Position numbers and translations under genes: made by a program. Shown here one piece after another: positions 1 through 7,607 of a stretch of 64,000 bases of DNA (position 1 is the first letter of the stretch; the number at the start of each line of letters is the position of its first letter). The DNA is from Chrysogorgia sp. JL179-B06 (lineage: Eukaryota > Cnidaria > Anthozoa > Scleralcyonacea > Chrysogorgiidae), in the NCBI GenBank assembly GCA_035772405.1, contig JAYKKM010000492.1, forward strand, positions 4,045,108 to 4,109,107. Reading direction: 5' to 3'. Under the pieces are notes generated by a model, which had not been told where the DNA came from, ran no database searches, and worked only from the letters and a program-made list of their open reading frames with translations.

Positions 1-23
1 TCATCGATTTGTACATTCACAAA

Positions 24-242
24 CTAATCGATCAAATGTGTAAAATCGTCCGATGAGTAGGTATATATATATTTCGTATCCCATAAAAATAATATCTTAT
101 ACAGTACTATTTCGGGAATTTCGTTGTTGGGTAACATATCCATTTTACGACATTCAACCACTTGATATTCAATGTGTGAAAAATACTTTGCTAAATCGGT
201 AATTATTACCAACAGAGGATTTTCTTTAGTACCTGCAATCAT
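24..242 (-). CDS. Small accessory protein, member 1 of the 'LAK-Y-V-C' family
   Basis: A complete 72-residue ORF starting at ATG (242) and ending at TAG. The function is unknown. The segment LAKYFSHIEYQVVECRK aligns with segments in four other small ORFs of this window (23835, 25487, 25994, 28156): a leucine, then F/H/N, then Y/F-x-V/I/L and a conserved cysteine a few residues on. This member is the most diverged after that core and lies at the window edge, on the opposite strand to the others. No signal peptide or membrane segment is seen. The family relationship is my own alignment by eye. Confidence 0.45.
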   Translation of the reverse strand: MIAGTKENPLLVIITDLAKYFSHIEYQVVECRKMDMLPNNEIPEIVLYKILFLWDTKYIYTYSSDDFTHLID

Positions 243-547
243 TTTGAAAGTGTTCTAAAAATAATATGACTTCTAACGGGTGTTTTTATATCTTTCCCTA
301 CAACGTTTTATCGATAAATATTTTTAAGCAATGTGTACTGCATTATTAAGTCAACAAAAAGATTAAAAAGATTTACATGTATTAGTAATAGTCGGGTAAT
401 CGTCTTATAATATTTATTTTATCATTCAACCAATGAGAATACCCCGATTTTTTATTAGGGAATTAAGTTCAACCAATCAGGTTACCCCATTTTTTTACCG
501 TGTTTTTTATAAGCGTTTGTTTCTAAATTTTTAGACACAATCTCAGC
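243..547. promoter_or_regulatory. Upstream region with two CCAAT boxes and a TATA-like box
   Basis: A 305-base gap between divergent genes. It holds two copies of a motif (C)AACCAAT, near 428 and 472, each followed by a TACCCC/ATTTTTT stretch, and a TTATAA-like box near 507, about 40 bases before the ATG at 548. The arrangement resembles a polymerase II promoter with NF-Y-type boxes. Similar CCAAT boxes precede the related gene at 42998. Confidence 0.35.
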
Positions 548-1737
548 ATGGCCCGTGTGAAACAGACTCATAAAAATTTGGAAAGCGGAAAAACCATTGC
601 ACGGGTTGAAAGTAGGGGAAAAGATATTCCCAAAATGTTAAAACAACGCCGTCAACAGCAACAAGAATATCGTCAAATGGAACGGAATATTTCAGATGAT
701 GAACAAGCATACAGTCAAGAAATCACAAGAAAAAAGAACGTCAACCATCGAACAACTAAAGACATTGCACAGTCGCCATTAAATTTTGCTGTACCGATAA
801 CACCGTCCAGTCACATATACCCTATGCAAGCGAAGTATAACACGTCGCCACGGCAAGCAAAGCTACCCTCTCTACCCCCGCAAGTAAATTCACTATCTCA
901 AGAACAGTCTGGTTACATACACCCTCTACTCCTGCAAGCGAAGTATAACACGTCGCCACAGCAAGCAAAGCTACCGTCTCTACCCCAGCAAGTAAACCAC
1001 CCACCACCTCTATTATCGCAAGAACAGTATAATAGACCTCTTCAAACACCGCAAGCAAGGTATAATTTATCTCCTATTCCACCACAAACGATTTCGCCGC
1101 CAGAGGATATGAAATACCGGGGCAAGAAGGTGAATTAGATAATTACATACACGAAATGCCCATTGATTTCTTTGGACAAATCCCTATTCCTTCACCTTCG
1201 AATTTAATACGAATGTGTGATGAAATGATACCCGTTCCCCAATTAATACAAATTGTGGATGAAGCAGCAAACGCTCTTCTCCCAACATTATCGCCTATTC
1301 CGCCACCACCTATGGCTACATCACCGCAACCATTATTTCCACGGTGTGAAGAAGAGGACGAAGAAGAAGAGGAAGATGACGACGATCGAGAAGTTTCGAA
1401 CGATCCACCATTGAAGAAAAGATGCTTCAAACGGTCTTTAATTTATATGAAACGTGAAAAAAAAGGCGATGAACATCATGAAGAAAAACGAATGACAATC
1501 TATTCGAATTATAATCAAGATATTATTTGTACACAACGCGATAAATATCGTGAGTTAGAGGGTCTCTATATTGAGAAACTATATATAAATAAACAATATT
1601 TGCAATGGCGTTCTAAGAAATTTACGAGCGATTTGATGGAAAAACGCTATGTAATGGATAATAATAAGGAAATACAAAAAAGAAAGAATGATTTAAAAAA
1701 AAAGAAAACCCAAATGTATAAAATGAGAGTGTTGTAA
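548..1737 (+). CDS. Proline-rich/acidic/coiled-coil protein with histone-H3-like N-terminus (frameshifted)
   Basis: Two overlapping-frame ORFs (548-1138 and 1156-1737) that I read as one gene broken by a single-base shift near 1140, because the related gene at 42998-43976 has the same order of parts. The N-terminus MARVKQTHKNLESGK matches the histone H3 tail at A1, R2, K4, Q5, T6, G13 and K14 with the same spacing. Next come three proline-rich repeats around QAKYNTSP and AKLPSLP. The second ORF has an IPIP/PVPQ segment, a run of Asp/Glu (encoded near 1350-1390) and a Lys/Arg-rich helical C-terminus. The layout suggests a nuclear, disordered regulator; this is inference. Upstream CCAAT and TATA boxes are present. 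Confidence 0.5.
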
Positions 1738-1764
1738 ATAAAAATAGTAGTGTAGTGAAATATC

Positions 1765-2160
1765 ATGGAGGTGTGGAATATTATGGTAAAAGAACTGGCC
1801 CGTTTTGAAATAAAAATCAATAAAAATATGGAAAAAAGTGTGTGGAAATGCCTTGACGAACATGAGAATTTATTTAAAAATATTATTGCCCATTTAAAAA
1901 TGCCACGTGAACTTTTGGATGTCTATAATCGCATGGATCGACATGAAATTGGACAAATAATAGCATTTTTTGCTTTAATCCTGTGTTTTTTTAGATATAA
2001 AAACATTGATAATGAGAAATATTATATAAAATTATTTGTACGTCAAACAATTTTAGATTTTAGAAATTCGCATCTTAAATTCATTTTATACCCCCATGAT
2101 AAAAAACACACGTGGTTTTGGTTGTGGAATATATTCTTTGAATTTTTTAAATTAGTCTAA
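1765..2160 (+). CDS. Hypothetical protein, 'G-x-IIAF' family
   Basis: A 131-residue ORF of unknown function, 27 bases after the previous gene. The related protein at 44047 shares ELAR, the E-x-x-KNII segment and [RY]HE/YE-[IT]-G-[QH]-IIAF, and also follows the homologue of the previous gene, so the two genes move as a pair. The IIAFFALILCFF stretch is hydrophobic and could be a buried helix or one membrane segment. The 3' end overlaps the convergent gene below by a few bases. Confidence 0.5.
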   Translation: MEVWNIMVKELARFEIKINKNMEKSVWKCLDEHENLFKNIIAHLKMPRELLDVYNRMDRHEIGQIIAFFALILCFFRYKNIDNEKYYIKLFVRQTILDFRNSHLKFILYPHDKKHTWFWLWNIFFEFFKLV

Positions 2161-3325
2161 ATACAATTTTTCAATACTCTGTATTATAATGTCAGGATCT
2201 TCAAAGTTAATATTATATGCTTCTATAATACTCTTAATAATAAAAGTAGATGATGTAGTATTATCAGCTGTAATCCTTATCCTTATAGAATAATTATATA
2301 ATATATCCAAATGCGGGGGTAATATTGTAAACTAATGGGTCTATTATTTTGTATAATACTATTATTTTTAACTATATCTGAAAATAAACTGACTTTAAAC
2401 TTATAGGGTTTACTTGTCTTATAAAATAATTTAAACCAATAAGAGTAATTCTGACAATTTTTATAACAACAGGTACTGGGTAGGGGTTTCGTTATCATTA
2501 GCTTAACAATCTTATCGAGATTAAAAGTATAAACCCTATCGTTACTAGTTTTAAGTTTTGATATAGGGTTATGATTTTCGCAAAAGAAAATAAAACAACA
2601 TGCAAGTTGATAAACTATTTTCTCAAAAGTATTTAAATTATGTAGATAATAAAAAGTAGCCTTCAAATAAAACGGATCTATAAAATATAAATAAATACAG
2701 CAATATGTAAATTCATGACTAAAACAACGATTAAGTCTATGTAATGTATTACAAAGATAAGATCCTCCATACCCTATCGCTTTAGGAATTGTAGTTTGCT
2801 CATCATTAATAGTAATAGAAATAAAGTGGTAAATATCATTTCTTGGGTAACAACTTGTTTGAATTTCAATAAAAAAATTATCAGAATGATTATCATTCAA
2901 ATGAAAAATAGATTTCACTAATGTTTGAGAGGGTATTAATAGTAATTTCTGATAACGCTCACAGAGTTTTTCACCATAAATATAATATTTTCGTTGTGTA
3001 TGAACAACGGGTATTATATAGTGTTGTTTATCTGTTAAGATTCGCCAATCCTTGCATTCATCTTGATGCATTTCAGGTTTCATTTTTTCAATATAGGCGT
3101 AGTCTCCTACCCCTGACCAATTTGTCTCGATTCAATTTCCATACATTCGATAATCCCCCCATAGTAATAGTCACATAAGTCACAGACGGCAAATAATAAT
3201 CCAATGTATCGGTTACGAAAATGTTGTATATAATAAACAATTTTCAATATCGTCTTAATATTGGGGCCGTGGTCATTAGCTTCTGCATAGCTTCTTTTAT
3301 CACCAATGTTTAACGACATTCTCAA
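2152..3325 (-). CDS. Accessory protein, member 1 of the 'YFQHFRN / CFIFFC-HNP' family (frameshifted)
   Basis: Unknown function. Three pieces in different frames: 3325-3107 (N-terminal domain with YYIQHFRN, IG and a DYYYGG-x-I-x-C segment), 3083-2283 (middle, with CCFIFFCENHNP) and a short C-terminal extension down to the TAA at 2152. Homologues at 22514-23750 and 44415-45683 have the same order of blocks, so I treat it as one gene of roughly 390 codons. The conserved Cys, His and Asn around [AS]CFIF[FY]C-x-x-HNP could form a metal or catalytic site, but no known family is recognised. It is convergent with the 1765 gene. Confidence 0.5.
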
Positions 3326-3812
3326 AAACGAATGATGGAACGCGTTTGTTAAAGAAATCTTGTATATATACTATTTTCCCATTCTTATAATATATATTTC
3401 TACATGTAGAATTTAACACGATTTTGATCAAAATTTGAAAAAAGTATTATTGTATGTATAAACTAATCCCACGACTATATAATATATCAACTGATTTGAC
3501 GTGTGTGTGTTTTAGAACAACATTAGGGATTCGTGTCTTTAATCCCACAACACAGCATTGCGGCAACTAATCCCCAAGTATTTGTTTAGAAGGAATCGCT
3601 AATTATGGATTCGCGTCTCTAATTCCTACAACACACATTCATTGTACATGAGTATCACAAATCATCGGGATGACATGAAAGCTTTAATCAACGAACTCTG
3701 ATTGGTCAAACTAATCTACCCACAGTAACACATAGTTACGCAGGATGCAATTAGAAAACCCGATGTAGGGTCGAAAATAATTAATATCAGTCTGAGTGTA
3801 GGAGAGAGAGAG
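3326..3812. promoter_or_regulatory. Upstream region with a duplicated 35-base motif
   Basis: Non-coding, 487 bases. A motif starting GGATTCGTGTCT at 3528 recurs in diverged form at 3607 (GGATTCGCGTCT), each followed by AAT(C/T)CC and CACAACACA; the spacing is about 78 bases. An inverted CCAAT box (ATTGGTC) lies near 3701. A polypurine GAGAGAGAGAG tract directly precedes the ATG at 3813. Probably the promoter of the 3813 gene. Confidence 0.35.
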
Positions 3813-4631
3813 ATGGCAAAAATATTTGAGAAGAAGAGCAGCGAAATTAAAGAAGCAGATGACTACATCCCGTTAGAGACAACTGAGAATCAACAGGTAA
3901 AATCTGAAGAGACTATCGAAGAGTTGTATAGGGGTAAATATAATTGTGCATTAAACAAATGTAAAGAAGAAATATCCCAAGAACGACAGAAATTATTTTT
4001 ATCGCATATCACACATATAATGGATTGTGAATGTTACCAGTTTAAGGGAGAGAGACCCAGTTATCGTGAAGTAACTCTTCTCGAACTTCAAACGAACAAG
4101 TATTTTATTTATCATTGTTATGATGGGAAGTTAAAACCCTACAAAGAACTAACTCGAAGGGAACGGTCTACTGTCTACTATCAATATCGATGTCATGGTT
4201 TAGACTATTTATCTGAAAAAAAATCAAGAGATTATTTTAGTCAAAGTGAACTTATAAATAGATTAAGTTATTTATTTCGTAATGTTTTTCCCCCGAATGC
4301 TATTATCGGGTATAAAGGTGGTGATAAAGAATCGTCGTTAGTTAAAACACTTCAAGAAAAAACTATTTTACATTGTGTTAATCTTGAATATTTTGGAATT
4401 GAGAAGTACGATTATTTACTTTCGTTTTATAATCTTAAACCAAGAAATTGTTGGTATCATACTAGTGAACCCACATGTTTATTGTATCATTGTAGTTTGT
4501 TTGAATGTCTTTTATTTGCTGCATGTTTGTTTCGTAAATTAGAAGATGGGGATAATGAACGATCGGTACTAGCTATGTATGATAAGGAATTTAATTTTTT
4601 TAATTTATTCTCTCCTGAACATTTTTCCTAA
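3813..4631 (+). CDS. Putative DxE (DEDD-type-like) nuclease
   Basis: A complete 272-residue ORF. The motif order is D71-C-E73 in HIMDCECYQF, then HGLDYL (129-133), YKGGDKE (167-173), CVNLE (188-192) and a C-terminal HCSLFEC (226-232). A D-x-E first motif and a late H-x(4)-E/D motif are the layout of DEDDh 3'-5' exonucleases; the assignment is inference from spacing and needs profile comparison. A diverged broken relative lies at 33130-33650 in the inverted copy, which supports it as an authentic gene. It is preceded by its own promoter-like region and followed by smaller genes on the same strand. Confidence 0.45.
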   Translation: MAKIFEKKSSEIKEADDYIPLETTENQQVKSEETIEELYRGKYNCALNKCKEEISQERQKLFLSHITHIMDCECYQFKGERPSYREVTLLELQTNKYFIYHCYDGKLKPYKELTRRERSTVYYQYRCHGLDYLSEKKSRDYFSQSELINRLSYLFRNVFPPNAIIGYKGGDKESSLVKTLQEKTILHCVNLEYFGIEKYDYLLSFYNLKPRNCWYHTSEPTCLLYHCSLFECLLFAACLFRKLEDGDNERSVLAMYDKEFNFFNLFSPEHFS

Positions 4632-4697
4632 ATAAAAAAATACATAGCATAAAAAAATATTGAATGTATTTTCCTTTTATTTTTAGAAACACAAAGA

Positions 4698-4919
4698 TTG
4701 TTTAAAAAATTATCAAAAGTACATTTGACAACTGTTTATATTTTAAAAATAAAACGTACATTAGAACGGTATTATTTTGTTAAAGATGTACATGTTATCA
4801 AAAATACTATTTTTGTTAAAATAGAAGGAGAGAGAAGTTTTAAAAAAATTAAGATGATCTTAGCAACTCTTTGTACATTTAAATATATAAAAAATGATAT
4901 CATTGTACGTATAGTATAA
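4698..4919 (+). CDS. Small basic hypothetical ORF without ATG
   Basis: An open frame of 73 codons rich in Lys, Ile, Phe and Val. It begins at TTG, with no upstream ATG in frame, and is directly preceded by a splice-acceptor-like TTTTATTTTTAG. It may be a second exon, a broken gene or a chance ORF in AT-rich DNA. No homologue was found elsewhere in the window. Confidence 0.25.
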   Translation: MFKKLSKVHLTTVYILKIKRTLERYYFVKDVHVIKNTIFVKIEGERSFKKIKMILATLCTFKYIKNDIIVRIV

Positions 4920-4963
4920 ATAAAACGTTCTTAATTTTTTTTCTCTTATTGGAATGCATTAAA

Positions 4964-5643
4964 ATGAGTCAGAAAAAAATCACCCATTATAATGAACGTT
5001 TTTGGCTTTCGAATCCAAGAAAAGTCGCGACAGTTGCTTTAAAATCAGCAGCAAATTTATATGAGTTTCAAGAAGTTCCTTGGCAACGTGGTGTAATACC
5101 AACGAGTTTTCTTGACGGTTTTTAAATTAAAACAAATATTCGAGCTACAGGTCCATTTACTGATTTTTCATTGACATTTAGTGACCATAGAAAATTTCAA
5201 ACAGATAAACAGAATTATCGTACGGGAGAATTAGAAGCAAGAAAAAAAAATTGGTACAAACGAAAAATAATTCATAGTATTGATGTAAAATTTAAAAATA
5301 ATATTGGAGAAAAATATAACGATGCAATAGGATGGAGTATTGTTCAAGTTAAAAAAGAGATATTCGACGAGGGTGATTTGGGGTCAATGATTGGCCAAGC
5401 CAGGAAAAATTATTTTACCACTATCTATTGTTTATTGATCCTGAGAAAAATTTCTTTAACGATGATCAACGTTTTGTAGATTTAGCTTATAATTTACCTG
5501 CTGACGAAGATTTTATATTGATTCAAAATATTCAATTTATAGATGATCATTTTTTTTATAAATATGGTATTAAAATTGGCGAGGCGGATAAACCCTATAA
5601 TGAATACGATATTTCTATTGTTTATTCTGATGGATATACGTAG
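4964..5643 (+). CDS. Hypothetical protein, interrupted by a stop and a frameshift
   Basis: Three consecutive pieces: 4964-5125 (53 residues, real ATG), a piece that continues in the same frame after an in-frame TAA (around 5126-5479), and a last piece in another frame (up to the TAG at 5643). The density of plausible coding sequence through all three suggests one gene of about 225 codons. The last piece is rich in Asp and Tyr. No family is recognised and no relative is found in region B. Confidence 0.35.
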
Positions 5644-5694
5644 ATAGGGGTATATTTAAAGATCGTTTTTTCAAGATGTGTGTGTGTAAGTGTC

Positions 5695-6177
5695 ATGGCT
5701 ATTTTTCAGCGAGTACAAAATCAACAGGGATATAAGATTTATCATGATTTAACACAATATAGTTATGTGGAATCCGTTTTTTTTTGGCAATTAGTAGGAA
5801 GTGTGGAAATTGAAAAATCAAGATATCATCTACTAATATCTATAGCTGATTATGAAGCATATTTGCGGTATAAATTTATACTGGAAGTAGAATGTTCAAA
5901 AAATCCCAAAATGTATATTATACATCAAGAGGAACACGATATTCCAGAAGAATGTTATGAATTTCTTCGTAAAATATGTGAAGCATGGAATGATGACCGA
6001 CTCCCACGTATCAACGACAAAGGAATTGGAGAATATTTAAAGATACTAGATTATGATAGAAAACATTGTTTTAGTTATGAATGCTTTAGGAGTATTATAG
6101 CATTATATTATGATTTTTTTGTTTATAATAAAACTATAAAATACACAATGTGGATTACCCTAATTTCATCAGTGTAA
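5695..6177 (+). CDS. Accessory protein, member of a pair with 31841-32980
   Basis: 160 residues if the ATG at 5695 (MAIFQRVQ) is used; an earlier in-frame ATG at 5680 is less likely. Function unknown. The protein coded on the minus strand at 31841-32980 aligns along most of its length (an aromatic-rich WDF/FFWQLVG block, a YHLLISI/YHVLLKI block, then E-x-[VI]-P-x-x-[IC] and YDFF/YFIF). Both sit between the nuclease gene and the basic-protein/SET genes, so the position is conserved. Confidence 0.45.
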   Translation: MAIFQRVQNQQGYKIYHDLTQYSYVESVFFWQLVGSVEIEKSRYHLLISIADYEAYLRYKFILEVECSKNPKMYIIHQEEHDIPEECYEFLRKICEAWNDDRLPRINDKGIGEYLKILDYDRKHCFSYECFRSIIALYYDFFVYNKTIKYTMWITLISSV

Positions 6178-6282
6178 ATTTTAATGAAATAAGAGCTTAT
6201 AATGTAGAAAAATATTCAATGGGACAATAACCTCTTATGTAACGAAATAATACACTGAATGTATGTTTTTATTTAAAAAAAA

Positions 6283-6612
6283 TTAATACATTAAAAACTT
6301 TTCAACATGGTTTCTGGTTTTATGATATACAAGTCCTCCTTTTTGAAAATGTCTTTTGATTTTTTTCGTTCCTAGTTTTGCAATAATTTTTACTACATTA
6401 GCTTTTTTTTTAAGCTCTTTTTTAAAATCGTTTATAAAAAGTTTGCCATATTTATTGACTGTTTTATTTCCTCCACGTTGCCTTTTTTTCCCTTTAAAAA
6501 TACCTCCACGTTGCCTTTTTTTCCCCGTAAATCTCTTATTCTTCCTACCATTGTTATGAAGGTTGTTTTCTCTGCCAATAGTTATCACCATAGTCTGCAA
6601 AAATTTCTTCAT
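6283..6612 (-). CDS. Lys/Arg-rich core-like protein with repeated KKRQRGG
   Basis: An ORF of up to 109 codons. The sequence carries two GKKRQRGG repeats, then a long basic helix-prone segment and a FQKGG near the C-terminus. Basic proteins with KGG/RGG tracts recur in this element (12439, 15796, 27147) and resemble adenovirus-type core or minor virion proteins in composition; a DNA-binding virion role is inference. The first ATG lies inside the 3' end of the SET gene in another frame, so a downstream start is possible. A broken relative is at 31501-31768. Confidence 0.45.
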   Translation of the reverse strand: MKKFLQTMVITIGRENNLHNNGRKNKRFTGKKRQRGGIFKGKKRQRGGNKTVNKYGKLFINDFKKELKKKANVVKIIAKLGTKKIKRHFQKGGLVYHKTRNHVEKFLMY

Positions 6613-7074
6613 GGGCTTTTATATGTTTTATACTTTCTAAATACATTTTTTTATTATTGGGGTCGTAAACAAAATCGGAATTATTTTTATATATAGAACC
6701 GGTTTTCCCATTATTCGCATAACGTGCTGCGGCGTGAGTTGTCAAATAAGCATCGATACAAGTGTTTGCATCGTTACAAATGCTATATACAGCATTAGTG
6801 TTTTTACCATATTTACGATGTAATAAGAAATATTACGATCGGGTTTAAAAGGTTTTTTCCAAGCAAATAATCCTTCACCCGCATTGGGGATCGTTGATTT
6901 CTTGATACGTAAGTTATTTTGTTTTGCTAAATGAATCCAACATTTTTTTGTTTTTGCTGTTCGTTTACGACATCTTATTTTTTTTAAGGTTTTACTTCTA
7001 CATTGAAGAACGTGACGTATACTTTGAGATTTATCATTGCGTCTTTTTTTTCGAGGTAACTTAACTCTTACCAT
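6554..7074 (-). CDS. SET-domain protein (putative lysine methyltransferase), broken
   Basis: Two overlapping frames (7074-6742 and 6745-6554). The N-terminal part is very basic and has a Cys-Cys-Cys-His motif in QCRSKTLKKIRC and KKCWIHLA. SET motifs follow: NAGEGLFA (the first SET strand), then ARYANNG (the substrate/cofactor 'RFxN' region) and EEIFADYGDNYW (the C-terminal 'E-E-x-x-x-DYG-x-x-Y' motif). Compared with the copy at 30930, this one lacks roughly a dozen codons near the frame break, so it is probably inactive as read. SET proteins transfer methyl groups from SAM to lysines, often in histones. Confidence 0.6.
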
Positions 7075-7080
7075 TGTGTT

Positions 7081-7395
7081 TTAAAATATAGTTTTTATTC
7101 CTAAATAATCATTATTTTTTTCATGTCTCTGAATAAATTTTACCAAACAATCTACTTTATAGATAATATCTTCGAGGCAGTTATATATGTCTTTTTTTAA
7201 TTCTGTTATTCTTTGTTTTAAAATCTTTGATGATATGGGTATTATCTTTTCTTTATCTTCTGTAAAATTTAGTAAACATTCCCTTAAAAGATACGGCGTA
7301 AATAATATTGAAGGATCATTATCTTGAATTTCATAACCGATATAAGGTAAATTAGACGATTGTAAATAAATTTCAATATAAACAATTTCACTCAT
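7081..7395 (-). CDS. Hypothetical conserved protein, divergent to the MG/polymerase genes
   Basis: An intact 104-residue ORF that starts with MSEIVYIEIYL and ends YLGIKTIF. A decayed copy with the same start (ETIHIEIYL-like) and the same IKTIF end lies at 30617-30933. The C-terminal half is helical and rich in Lys, Ile and Glu. No known family is recognised. The ATG is only 41 bases from that of the divergent gene at 7437. Confidence 0.5.
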   Translation of the reverse strand: MSEIVYIEIYLQSSNLPYIGYEIQDNDPSILFTPYLLRECLLNFTEDKEKIIPISSKILKQRITELKKDIYNCLEDIIYKVDCLVKFIQRHEKNNDYLGIKTIF

Positions 7396-7436
7396 ATTTT
7401 TTTTTACTCTCTTTTTTTTGTTTTAGTTTTTTTTAA
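7396..7436. promoter_or_regulatory. Very short divergent intergenic region
   Basis: Only 41 bases, mostly T runs, separate two divergent start codons (7395 minus, 7437 plus). In region B the same two start codons are 16 bases apart. If both genes have separate promoters, these must overlap each other's coding sequence. Confidence 0.35.
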
Positions 7437-7607
7437 ATGGGTTCTTTATTATCAAAAAAAATCCCTCCTATAGTTACGTTGACGTGTATTAATATACAGG
7501 ATTCATACGATGTTACTATTGATCGTGTTGATGGAGAAGACGAAAACATAAATAAAAATAAAACGGCGTGTTTTTCTTGTTTTAGAAAAAAAAAAGAAGA
7601 TGAATGA
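7437..7607 (+). CDS. 56-residue MG-starting protein overlapping the polymerase start
   Basis: A small ORF that begins MGSLLSKK, a good N-myristoylation signal (Gly2, Ser6, Lys7/8), and ends with CFSCFRKKKEDE. Its last 8 bases overlap the ATG of the polymerase gene. The copy at 30406-30600 keeps MG at the start, a VTFNCI/VTLTCI block, the VDGE block and the C-x-x-CFR end. Conservation in two diverged copies argues that it is real. A membrane-anchored regulator is inferred; no family is recognised. Confidence 0.55.
   Translation: MGSLLSKKIPPIVTLTCINIQDSYDVTIDRVDGEDENINKNKTACFSCFRKKKEDE

Noticed and set aside
822..1058. 78-codon minus-strand ORF
   Set aside because: Antisense shadow of the repeat region in the 548 gene.
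1143..1430. 95-codon minus-strand ORF with Ser run
   Set aside because: Antisense of the Asp/Glu run of the 1156 reading frame.
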